Below are positions 34,571 to 42,214 of a stretch of 64,000 bases of DNA, one piece after another (position 1 is the first letter of the stretch; the number at the start of each line of letters is the position of its first letter). The notes under the pieces were generated by a model. The model searched no databases. It was not told the DNA's origin and saw only the letters and a program-made list of their open reading frames with translations. Position numbers and translations under genes: made by a program. The DNA is from JALYUA01 sp038203955 (GTDB lineage Bacteria > Acidobacteriota > Thermoanaerobaculia > UBA5066 > Gp7-AA6), in the NCBI GenBank assembly GCA_038203955.1, contig JBBRDK010000007.1, positions 1 through 64,000 on the forward strand. The letters are read 5' to 3'.

Positions 34571-34605
34571 GCGGCCGTCTCGCTCCCGTCTGTCGCTCGG
34601 CTCCC
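34571..34605 (-). repeat. 56-bp core repeat, truncated copy D
   Basis: The reverse complement matches the first 35 bases of the core (from GGGAGCCGAGCGAC to GACGGCCGC) with about two differences. The palindrome half is missing. Confidence 0.75.
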
Positions 34606-34650
34606 GTTTCCCGGCCCCGGCTCTGTCCGCCTCCCGCCTGCCGCCTAACC
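34600..34650. repeat. Heptamer array (CCGCCTC type)
   Basis: Units CCGCCTC, CCGCCTG, CCGCCTA (34626-34650) follow a short CCCGTTT stretch beside core copy D, in the 204-bp gap between iorA and the PaoC-like gene. The remainder of the gap shows no gene. Confidence 0.7.
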
Positions 34651-34660
34651 CCCTTCCGTC

Positions 34661-36886
34661 CTAAAGCAGCTTGTCCGGCGTGATGGGGAGGTCGCGGATG
34701 CGCCGGCCGGTCGCGTGGTAGACGGCGTTGGCGACCGCCGCGGCGACTCCGGTGATTCCGATCTCGCCGATTCCCCGGCACCCGAGGGTGTTGATCTGAG
34801 GGTCCGGGCGGTCGATGAAATACGCCTCGATTCCCTCGACGTCGGCGTTGACCGGAACCGGGTAGTCGGCGAGGTTGTCGGTGACGGCCCGGCCGGTCCT
34901 CGGGTCGTAGGCCGTGTGCTCCATCAGAGCCATGCCGATACCCATCGTGACTCCGCCCAGGATCTGGCTGCGGCTCGTCTTGGGATTGAGCACACGCCCG
35001 TTGTCGATGACCGAGACGAACCGCGTCACGCGCACGCGCGGAAGAAGCGGATCGATCTTGACCTCGCAGAACTGGGCTCCGTACGAGTGAAACGAGTAGG
35101 CCTTCGATTTTTCGTCATCCAGCTTCACGGACGCCTCCGCGTCGATCGTGCCGCGGCCCGACGCCCGGATCAGCTCCTTCCAGTCCACGGACTTCGCGGG
35201 GTCGGCGGAGGACGCGAGGCGGCCGGCCGAAAGAACGGTGTCCTTTCCGGCGATCCCGGCGAGCGGAGACCGCGGATCCGAGGCGGCGATCTTCGCCAGC
35301 GCGTCGCGCATGGCCGCGCCCGCCTGGAAGATCGCCTCGCTGACGCTCGCGGTGGTGTTCGATCCGCCGGCGACCGGCGCCGCCGGGAAATCCGAGTCGC
35401 CAAGCTCGAGCCGGACGCGGTCCTGCGGGAGCCCGAGGGCATCCGCCGCCACCTGGGTGAGAACCGTGTAGGCCCCGGTGCCCAGGTCGTGCGCGGCAGT
35501 TCGGACCGTCGCGGTCCCGTCCGCGGCCAGGGAAATCCTCGCCGACGCCGGGAAGCGGTAGCCCGGATAGGTCGCCGTGGCCACGCCCCATCCGACGAGG
35601 AGATCCCCGTCGCGCATCGAGCGGGGCGCCGGGGTGCGCCGGGCCCAGCCGAATTTCTGAGCGCCGAGCGCGTAACACTCCTTCAGAAATTTGCTCGAAA
35701 ACGGCTTTCCCGTGGACGGGTCCGTGTCCGCGTAATTTCGAAGGCGGAGCTCGATCGGATCAATCGAGAGCTTTTCCGCGAGCTCGTCCATCGCGGACTC
35801 GAGCGCCCAGGTCCCGGGACACTCCCCCGGGGCGCGCATCGGCGTCGGCGTCGCCACATTGATCCGGACGAGCCGATGCGGAGTCTCGACGTTGGCGCAC
35901 GCGTACATGTGAGGGCTCGTTGAGTGCCCGCACGCCTCGATGTATTCGGACATAGGCGAGCTCGGCTGCAGGGTCTCATGGCGGATCGCCGCCAGCTTCC
36001 CGTCCGGCCACGCCGCGAGCGTCAGCGTCTGCGTCGTCGGCGGGCGATGCCCGACCGAGGAAAACATCTGCGCGCGGGTCAGGACGATCCGGACGGGCCG
36101 GCGGACCGCGCGCGCCGCCATCGCCGCGAGGATCGTGTGAGGCCACTGAAACCCCTTGCACCCGAACCCGCCTCCCACGAAGGGACAGATCACGCGTACG
36201 TTCTCGCGGGGGATTCCGAACGCATCGGCGAGGATCGCGCGTGTCCCCATGACCCATTGCGTCGCGTCGTGGACGACGAGCCGGTCGCCCCGCCATTCCG
36301 CCACGGTCGCCGAAAGCTCCATCGGGTTGTGCGTCTCGACGGGAGTCGTGTACTTCGCCTCGATCCGCACGGTTCCGGAAGCGGCCAGAGCCGCCGGGAC
36401 GTCGCCCCGACGGTACTGGAGCTCCTCGCCGAAACTCTGTTTCGGAAAAGAGGATGGCGCGCGAGGATCCGCCGGATCGAGAACCGGCTCCTCCTTCTGG
36501 TAGGCGACGCGCACCCGGGAGGCCGCGAATCGCGCCTGCTGCAGCGTCCCGGCGACGACCAGTGCGATGGCCTGACCCGCGTAATGGACGACGTCGTCCT
36601 CGAAGGGCATCCGCTCCTCGCCGAGCATGCCGCCGGTGAAAAAGTCGGACTTCGGCTTGACCACCTTCGGCGCCGCCCCGCGGAGAAGGACCGCGAGAAC
36701 GCCCGGCGCCTCCCGCGCGGCCTTCGTGTCCATCGAGACGATCCGTCCTCTCGAGATCGTGCTCGTCACGAGAACTCCATGGACGAGCCCTTCGGGACGG
36801 TTCTCCGCCGAATAGCGCGCCTCGCCGGTGACCTTCAACCGTCCGTCGACGCGATCGATCGGTTTTCCGACGGAAGAATCGCTCAT
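34661..36886 (-). CDS. PaoC/YagR-like molybdenum-binding subunit (xanthine dehydrogenase family)
   Basis: 741 residues. The N-terminal a/b hammerhead (VDGRLKVTGEARYSAEN) and four cofactor domains are complete: PFVGGGFGCKG, the MRAPGECPGTWALESAMDELA segment in two parts, DLGTGAYTVL and the active-site Glu in GCRGIGEIGITG. There is no signal peptide. PaoABC-type aldehyde oxidoreductases need a FAD subunit and a 2Fe-2S subunit, but neither is adjacent; IorAB lies 204 bp downstream. It may use subunits from elsewhere or share the IorA iron-sulfur protein. Confidence 0.87.
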   Translation of the reverse strand: MSDSSVGKPIDRVDGRLKVTGEARYSAENRPEGLVHGVLVTSTISRGRIVSMDTKAAREAPGVLAVLLRGAAPKVVKPKSDFFTGGMLGEERMPFEDDVVHYAGQAIALVVAGTLQQARFAASRVRVAYQKEEPVLDPADPRAPSSFPKQSFGEELQYRRGDVPAALAASGTVRIEAKYTTPVETHNPMELSATVAEWRGDRLVVHDATQWVMGTRAILADAFGIPRENVRVICPFVGGGFGCKGFQWPHTILAAMAARAVRRPVRIVLTRAQMFSSVGHRPPTTQTLTLAAWPDGKLAAIRHETLQPSSPMSEYIEACGHSTSPHMYACANVETPHRLVRINVATPTPMRAPGECPGTWALESAMDELAEKLSIDPIELRLRNYADTDPSTGKPFSSKFLKECYALGAQKFGWARRTPAPRSMRDGDLLVGWGVATATYPGYRFPASARISLAADGTATVRTAAHDLGTGAYTVLTQVAADALGLPQDRVRLELGDSDFPAAPVAGGSNTTASVSEAIFQAGAAMRDALAKIAASDPRSPLAGIAGKDTVLSAGRLASSADPAKSVDWKELIRASGRGTIDAEASVKLDDEKSKAYSFHSYGAQFCEVKIDPLLPRVRVTRFVSVIDNGRVLNPKTSRSQILGGVTMGIGMALMEHTAYDPRTGRAVTDNLADYPVPVNADVEGIEAYFIDRPDPQINTLGCRGIGEIGITGVAAAVANAVYHATGRRIRDLPITPDKLL

Positions 36887-36989
36887 CGTTCTCCTCGAAG
36901 GGCCTGTCGCAACGGGCCGGCGGCCCTCGTCTCGCTTCTCGTTTGTCCCCCGCGTGAGCCTGACGTTATCAAGAGTTCCACGCGCCCCC

Positions 36990-37026
36990 CCGGCGTCTCG
37001 CCTTCAGCCTTCCGCCTACCGCTTAT
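36990..37026. repeat. Short heptamer array (CGCCTTC type)
   Basis: Units CGCCTTC, AGCCTTC, CGCCTAC and CGCTTAT run from 36999 to 37026. The last contains the TAA stop (37023-37025) of the MetX-like gene. Confidence 0.7.
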
Positions 37027-38087
37027 CGTTCCGGCAGCCCCTCCAGGAACTTCTTCAGGTGCTCTCCCCAGACGGCGGGCCAGGAGTGGGTGCCGTGGCC
37101 CCGCGTTTGGGGACCCGTCGGGATCAGCACGTACCGCCCCTTCGGGACTCGCGGCATCAGCTTCTCCATGAGGCCGAGCTCGGGAGGGTTGATGGTGTCG
37201 TCGGCGAAGTTGATCGCGAGCACGGGGGAGACGATCTGCTCGAGCCCGGGCGAGGGGTCGTATTCTCGGGAAGCCTCGAAGGCGTAGAGAAAATCGTTGG
37301 CGTCCGCGCCCGAGAGGCGCGCGGCCATCTGCTCCGACAGGAGGCGGTCGGCCGCGTCGCGCGTCGGCGCCAGGGTCTGCCACTGCACCGGGGCGGAGAC
37401 CATCACGAGCAGGATCTGCACCGCCGCCCGGAGTCCCCGCGGCTGGGAGGTGTAGTCCCCGTTCTTCCACTCCGGATCTTCGCGGATGTCCTCCGAAATC
37501 ATCCGGCGAAGCACGCGGTTGCGCCCCGCGATCGCGGCGGGAACGGCGGCGAGCGGGACCAGGCCGTCGGCAAACCCCGGATACTTTTCCGCCCAGACCC
37601 AGGCGTGCATCGCGCCCATGGAAGTCCCCAGGACGAGCCTCAGGTGGTTGACCCCGAGCCCGGAGGTCACGAGGGCGTGCTGGGCGGCCACCATGTCGTC
37701 GTAGGTGTAGCGCGGGAAGCGGGCGTGGAGACCCTGGCTCGGGCGGGTCGACTCGCCGTGGCCGATGCCGTCCGGAAGGATCAGGTAGTAACGCGACGCA
37801 TCGAGGAGCTGGCCGGGCCCGAAGAGCGTCCCCGCGAAGTTGGGGCTCAGGAACCCCTTGCCAGATCCCGTCGTCCCATGCAGCACGAGCACCGCGTTGC
37901 GAACGGTTCCAGAAGCGTCCCGCCTCGGCGTCCCGATCGTCCGGTAGTGGAGGACGAGATCCGGAAGCGTCTCGCCGCTGACGAAACGGAAATCCCGGAT
38001 GTGAAAGTTCCCCGGGACCGGTTCGGGGGCCGCTGCCGCCGCCAGGGGAAGGAGGGACGCGAGAACCGCCAGCAGCGCTGTTTTCAT
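37023..38087 (-). CDS. Secreted alpha/beta hydrolase, homoserine O-acetyltransferase (MetX)-like
   Basis: 354 residues with a signal peptide (LLAVLASLLPLAAAAA). The fold follows MetX: VLVLHGTTGSGKGFLS, ILPDGIGHGESTRPS, nucleophile Ser in LVLGTSMGAMHAW, acid in INFADDTINPP and His in RGHGTHSWP. Export makes a role in methionine synthesis unlikely, since acetyl-CoA is cytoplasmic; a periplasmic esterase or lactonase is a better guess. It is on the same strand as the molybdenum enzyme genes, 136 bp upstream of the PaoC-like gene. Confidence 0.85.
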   Translation of the reverse strand: MKTALLAVLASLLPLAAAAAPEPVPGNFHIRDFRFVSGETLPDLVLHYRTIGTPRRDASGTVRNAVLVLHGTTGSGKGFLSPNFAGTLFGPGQLLDASRYYLILPDGIGHGESTRPSQGLHARFPRYTYDDMVAAQHALVTSGLGVNHLRLVLGTSMGAMHAWVWAEKYPGFADGLVPLAAVPAAIAGRNRVLRRMISEDIREDPEWKNGDYTSQPRGLRAAVQILLVMVSAPVQWQTLAPTRDAADRLLSEQMAARLSGADANDFLYAFEASREYDPSPGLEQIVSPVLAINFADDTINPPELGLMEKLMPRVPKGRYVLIPTGPQTRGHGTHSWPAVWGEHLKKFLEGLPER

Positions 38088-38128
38088 GGCCGTACCTTAG
38101 TCGAAAGGAAGGGGATCGAAACGAGATG

Positions 38129-38278
38129 GTTCAGCGTTAAGCGTCGAGCGTCGAGCGCCCGGACCGGGATTCCCGTGACCAGGCCCGGTTCGCAACCGCC
38201 TGATCCCTCCCGACTCTCAACTCTCAACTCTGAACTGTCGACTCGGAACGCTGAACGCTCAACGCTGAACGCTCAACC
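38129..38278. repeat. Heptamer composite, inverted GCGTTNA arms around CAACTCT units
   Basis: The left arm (38129-38157) is TCAGCGT/TAAGCGT/CGAGCGT units. The centre has CAACTCT units (about 38213-38236). The right arm (38247-38278) is AACGCTG/AACGCTC units, the inverse of the left. It fills most of the 240-bp gap between the divergent hydrolase and CPBP genes. Confidence 0.88.
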
Positions 38279-38327
38279 CGTCTCCTTTCTGCTATCCTCC
38301 ACCGCCCGCGGAGGAGCTCGGCGTTAC

Positions 38328-39128
38328 ATGAACAATTCACTCTTCGCCGCTCTGCTGGCGATCGGCTGCGCGGGCATCGCCGTCTCGTTCGCGCGTGCGC
38401 GCTCCCGCGAGCTCCTCCTCCAGGACGGGATGACGGAACCGTCGCGGCGGGCGCTGGCCGTCTCCCTTCTGGGGTCGGTTCTCTTACTCACCGTCGCCAT
38501 CCCGTTCGCAGGCGGACTCGCGGGAAGCCGCCCGGAGACCAAGCACCTCTCCGTAATCTCCCTGTTCGCCGTGCACGCGGTGCTGTCGTTGTTCCTGGTC
38601 CTGTACTACGCGCTTTCGAGGCGGACGTCGGTTGCCGAATTCCTGAAGCTGAAGAGCGCGCGACCCGCGGCGGATTTGGGCGCCGGCCTCTGGATCGGCC
38701 TGGCGGGATGGCTTCTCACGATCGTCGTGCTGATCGGAGTGGTGGTGGTCTGGTACCTGCTGCGCCAGCGCGGAGTCGGCCCCGCGGCCGCGGGCGCAGT
38801 GAACCCGACCATCCGCTGGATCGTTTCCCAGCCGCTCGTGGTGCGGATTGCCATCGTCTGCTCCGCGATGGTGGTCGAGGAGCTCTTCTTCCGCTCTTTC
38901 CTTCAGACGCGCGTGGGGCCCCTCGCGGCGACTCTGATGTTCACCGCCGCGCACGGCGTGTACGGGCAACCTCTGGTTCTGGTGGGAATCCTGGTGATTT
39001 CGGCGGTGCTCTCGGCGACCTTCGTGCTCTACGGAAACGTGCTGCCCTGCATCGTCGCGCACGGCACCTTCGACGCGATCCAGATGTTCGTGCTGATACC
39101 GATGAGTTTGAGTCAGATGGGGAGTTAG
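38328..39128 (+). CDS. CPBP family intramembrane metalloprotease
   Basis: 266 residues from ATG 38328, with GGAGGAG 11 bases upstream. About seven membrane segments. The ABI/CPBP (CAAX-protease-like) motifs are EELFFRSFL (EExxxR), FTAAHG and VAHGTFD, which form the metal site within the membrane. Roles in this family range from prenyl-protein-type cleavage to bacteriocin immunity. The TAG stop joins a heptamer array. It is convergent with the zincin at 39146. Confidence 0.9.
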   Translation: MNNSLFAALLAIGCAGIAVSFARARSRELLLQDGMTEPSRRALAVSLLGSVLLLTVAIPFAGGLAGSRPETKHLSVISLFAVHAVLSLFLVLYYALSRRTSVAEFLKLKSARPAADLGAGLWIGLAGWLLTIVVLIGVVVVWYLLRQRGVGPAAAGAVNPTIRWIVSQPLVVRIAIVCSAMVVEELFFRSFLQTRVGPLAATLMFTAAHGVYGQPLVLVGILVISAVLSATFVLYGNVLPCIVAHGTFDAIQMFVLIPMSLSQMGS

Positions 39129-39232
39129 TTTTCAGTCATCAGTTCTCAGTTTTCAGTTCTCCGTTTGGCTCCGTTGACGCTGATGGCCTTCGTTTCCCGT
39201 TTCCCGTTTCCCGTTTCCCGGCTCCGGCCCCC
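39127..39232. repeat. Heptamer array (TCAGTTN, then CGTTTCC units)
   Basis: TCAGTCA, TCAGTTC, TCAGTTT, TCAGTTC units (39132-39159) are followed by four CGTTTCC units (about 39194-39222). The second group lies inside the 3' end of the zincin gene and encodes its last residues. Confidence 0.88.
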
Positions 39233-40390
39233 CGTCTTCACGATCGTCAGATCCGGCCCCCGCCGGGTGACCGAACCCCCGAGCTTCGCCGCGGCGGTCC
39301 AGGCGTTGGCGAATCGCTCCGCGGAGCCGGGGGATTCGAATCGCAGCTTCCACACGTAGGCGATGTCCCGGCCGGCCGCGTAGAAAGCGATCCGATCCCC
39401 CCTCCATCCGGCGGCGAGAGGATCCGCCTGGGCTGCCGCGAGTCCCCGCCGGAGGAGAAAGCGGACGCCCCACTCGCCGATGGTGTCCGTGTACAGCGTC
39501 CGGAATCCGGCCGGCGCCAGGCGGTCGGCCGCGGGTGCGGTCATGAGGTCTTCGGCGGGGGCGAACGCCGGCCCCTCGTGGAGGATCTCGGAGGTCGTGG
39601 CGGGCGGGTTCTTCCACATGCGGTCGATCCCCGCCCAGCCGCCGGCCTTCACGACGCGGCGCACGTAGGCGGTTCCTTCGACGTAGGGGAAGAAGAGCTG
39701 CTGCGAGAAGTAGTCGGGAAGGTCCTTCGGCATTTTCGCGCTCTCGAGCGCTCCGGCGGAGAGGAGAGGCGCGAGGCTTTCTTCGACCTCGGAGCTCTGT
39801 CCTCCCGGCAGCGATGACAGGGCGACGCGGACCATGACCAGAGTCGCCTCGCCCTCGAGCAGGCTCTCGAGAGCGAGAGCCCGGTCCCCGTTGTCCTTCA
39901 ACTGCTTCACACGGCGGTCGAGCTTCATGGATTCGTCCTGCAGCGCGTGCGTCAGCTCGTGAGCGAAGATCATGCGCTCCCCGGCGTCGGAGGAGAGCTC
40001 CTCGGGGGCCGGTATGGCCGGCGACCCGCCTTTCACGAGGAAGAATTTCCGCGGTTCCGGGTCGTAAAACGCGATCACCTGGCTTGCGTAGAAGTCGAGG
40101 AGCCGATCGACCAGGTTCGGTGTCTCCTCGAAGAACCCGATCGCCACCATCGTACGCATCGTGTCTTCCGGCGACGCGGGAAAGCCTTCGAGAAGCTTGG
40201 CCCGAAGCACCTTCTTGAGCTCGACGGGATCGATCTCGCTGGCGGGGATCTGCCGCTCGAACCGGCGCCCCCGGACGCTTTCCACCTGGCGCGCGACCTC
40301 CTCGACCCGGGCCGGGAGGAGAGCGGTCGCGCCCGCGGTCGCGAGCGCCAGGCACGCCAGCAGGGCCGCGGGCAGCCGTCCAAAGTTCAT
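39146..40390 (-). CDS. Secreted zincin (HELTH) metallopeptidase-like protein
   Basis: 414 residues with a signal peptide of about 23 residues. HELTHALQDE (from residue 144) is a zincin motif, and LLEGEATLVM (about 180) is the probable third ligand region, as in peptidase-MA-like families. The remaining 200 residues include a YVEGTAYVRRVVKAGGW helix and an alpha/beta tail. The last 25 or so residues (RETGNGKRETKAISVNGAK) come from CGGGAAA heptamers and are probably an acquired tail. The substrate is unknown. Confidence 0.78.
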   Translation of the reverse strand: MNFGRLPAALLACLALATAGATALLPARVEEVARQVESVRGRRFERQIPASEIDPVELKKVLRAKLLEGFPASPEDTMRTMVAIGFFEETPNLVDRLLDFYASQVIAFYDPEPRKFFLVKGGSPAIPAPEELSSDAGERMIFAHELTHALQDESMKLDRRVKQLKDNGDRALALESLLEGEATLVMVRVALSSLPGGQSSEVEESLAPLLSAGALESAKMPKDLPDYFSQQLFFPYVEGTAYVRRVVKAGGWAGIDRMWKNPPATTSEILHEGPAFAPAEDLMTAPAADRLAPAGFRTLYTDTIGEWGVRFLLRRGLAAAQADPLAAGWRGDRIAFYAAGRDIAYVWKLRFESPGSAERFANAWTAAAKLGGSVTRRGPDLTIVKTGGRSRETGNGKRETKAISVNGAKRRTEN

Positions 40391-40489
40391 GGACGGAGGG
40401 TAACAGCGGACTTCCGGCCGGCTGCTATCTTTATGCAGAGCCTTTCGGCTAAGATCCGCCGGGCTTTTAACCCCTATCGAACGAAGTGA

Positions 40490-40957
40490 ATGAGTTCATC
40501 AAGCTCTTCCAGCGCGACCGGCCCGGTCCGGATGTCTCTTTCGAGCCGTTTCGAAAACATCGAAATGGCTCAGCACCTGTGTGGAAAGCTTCTGGACCCG
40601 GAAAACCTCTCGGATGAGACGCGGCACTGGATTCTGATGGCGCTGCGGGAGGCGCTGGCGAACGCGATCAAGCACGGGAACGGGCAGGACCGCGCCAAGA
40701 GGGTCCACCTGGAGATGGACGTGACGGCGCGGATCCTGCGGATTCACATCCGGGACGAGGGCGAGGGCTTCGATCCCGAGAAGGTCGAGGACCCGCTGGC
40801 GCCCGAAAATCGGTTCAAGACGTCCGGACGTGGCATCTTCTACATGAAAACGTTCATGGATGAAGTCCGCTTCCAGAGGGCGGAGGGGGGCGGAATGGAG
40901 TTGTTTCTCACCAAGAATCTCGCGGAGGGGAAGGAGAAGGAGGAAAAGGGATCATGA
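40490..40957 (+). CDS. Anti-sigma-type ATP-binding kinase (RsbW/SpoIIAB-like)
   Basis: 155 residues. The GHKL fold has the N-box REALANAIKHGN, the G1 box IRDEGEGFDPEKV and the G2 region SGRGIFYMKTFMDEV. There is no dimerization H-box, so it is a serine kinase of the RsbW type. It overlaps the STAS-protein gene by ATGA, the usual partner. No sigma factor or PP2C phosphatase gene lies nearby. Confidence 0.88.
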   Translation: MSSSSSSSATGPVRMSLSSRFENIEMAQHLCGKLLDPENLSDETRHWILMALREALANAIKHGNGQDRAKRVHLEMDVTARILRIHIRDEGEGFDPEKVEDPLAPENRFKTSGRGIFYMKTFMDEVRFQRAEGGGMELFLTKNLAEGKEKEEKGS

Positions 40958-41298
40958 AAACGAGCGTGCGAGAGGGTCGGGGCGGGGTGCAGATCCTCGA
41001 CCTCAAGGGCAAGATCACCATCGGGTCGGGCGACGTGCAGCTGCGCGAAACGATCAACAAGCTGGTGGACGAGGGCAAGAAAAATATCCTCATCAACATG
41101 CAGGATGTGACGACTATCGACTCTTCCGGGATCGGCGAGCTCGTCGGCTGCTACACGTCCGTCACCAACAAGGGCGGCAAGTTGAGGCTCCTGCATCTCC
41201 CGCCGAAGATCAACGACGTTCTCACGGTGACTCAGCTCATCACGGTGTTCGACGTCTACGAATCGGAGGAGGAGGCGGTGGCGGGCTTCGCGGGTTAA
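40954..41298 (+). CDS. STAS-domain anti-anti-sigma factor
   Basis: 114 residues. The phospho-acceptor Ser lies in TTIDSSGIGELVG, as in SpoIIAA/RsbV. LLHLPPKINDVL and the C-terminal helix complete the fold. It is co-translated with the GHKL kinase just upstream, which probably phosphorylates it. A 61-bp gap separates it from the polyprenyl synthase gene. Confidence 0.92.
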   Translation: MKTSVREGRGGVQILDLKGKITIGSGDVQLRETINKLVDEGKKNILINMQDVTTIDSSGIGELVGCYTSVTNKGGKLRLLHLPPKINDVLTVTQLITVFDVYESEEEAVAGFAG

Positions 41299-41359
41299 GC
41301 AGGCGCGCGACTCATCGACAGGCGGGAACGCCTTCGCATTCGCCTTCGACCGCTTTGCC

Positions 41360-42214
41360 GTGGAGGCGCGACCGGCTGTCGAGGAGGCCCTCGCCCGCGC
41401 CGTCCCGGAGGGGACGCCGGCGGGTCCCGCGCTCGCGCGCGCGATGTCGGAGGCGGTGCTCTCTCCCGGCAAGAGGCTCCGGCCGCTCGTGGCGCTGGCC
41501 GCCGGAGCGATGGCTCGCGCCCCGCAGCGCGCGGTCATGCCGGTCGCGGTCGCGGTCGAGCTCGTTCACGCCGCCTCGCTCGTCTTAGACGATCTCCCGT
41601 CGATGGACAACGCCCGGCGGCGCCGCGGCCGGCCCGCCCTCCACGTGACGCACGGCGTCTCGACCGCCGAGCTCGCGTCCGTGGCCCTCCTGAGCCGCGC
41701 GTTCGAGACCCTCGCGTTTGCGCCCGAAGTCCCCGCCGGAGGCCGCGCCCGGCTGGTCTCGGAGCTTTCGCGGGCCGTCGGAGCGGAAGGCTGCTGCGGG
41801 GGGCAGGCCGCGGACCTGTCGGCGGATCCGGCCCGTTTGACCCTGGAAGAGCTCGAGAGCATCCACGCGCGCAAGACCGGCGCCCTCTTCGTCGCGGCCG
41901 TGCGCGGCGGCGCGATCGCCGGCGGGGCCTCCGATTCGGACCTCGATCTCCTGACCGTCTTCGCGCGCAACCTGGGGCTCGCGTTTCAGATCACCGACGA
42001 CCTCCTCGACCTCGAGGGAAGCCCTGAGGTCATGGGCAAGGACACGCTGCGGGACGGCCACCGGGCCAACTTCGCCACGCTCTTCGGAGCGGAGGCCGCG
42101 CGGCGGCTCGTGGACGAGCTCCTGGAAGCCGCAGTGTCCGCGCTCTCGTCCTTCCGGTCCCGCGCCGCGGTCCTCGCCGATCTGGCGCGCGTGGTCCGCG
42201 ACCGCCGATCGTGA
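41360..42214 (+). CDS. Polyprenyl synthetase (farnesyl/geranylgeranyl diphosphate synthase type)
   Basis: 284 residues from GTG 41360. The first Asp-rich motif is LVLDDLPSMDN (DDx4D, the bacterial short-chain form) and the second is FQITDDLLD. SPGKRLRPL and GGQAADL are also conserved. It makes the C15 to C20 allylic diphosphates for quinones, carotenoids or lipid carriers. Its 3' end overlaps the membrane phosphatase gene by GTGA. Confidence 0.92.
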   Translation: MEARPAVEEALARAVPEGTPAGPALARAMSEAVLSPGKRLRPLVALAAGAMARAPQRAVMPVAVAVELVHAASLVLDDLPSMDNARRRRGRPALHVTHGVSTAELASVALLSRAFETLAFAPEVPAGGRARLVSELSRAVGAEGCCGGQAADLSADPARLTLEELESIHARKTGALFVAAVRGGAIAGGASDSDLDLLTVFARNLGLAFQITDDLLDLEGSPEVMGKDTLRDGHRANFATLFGAEAARRLVDELLEAAVSALSSFRSRAAVLADLARVVRDRRS

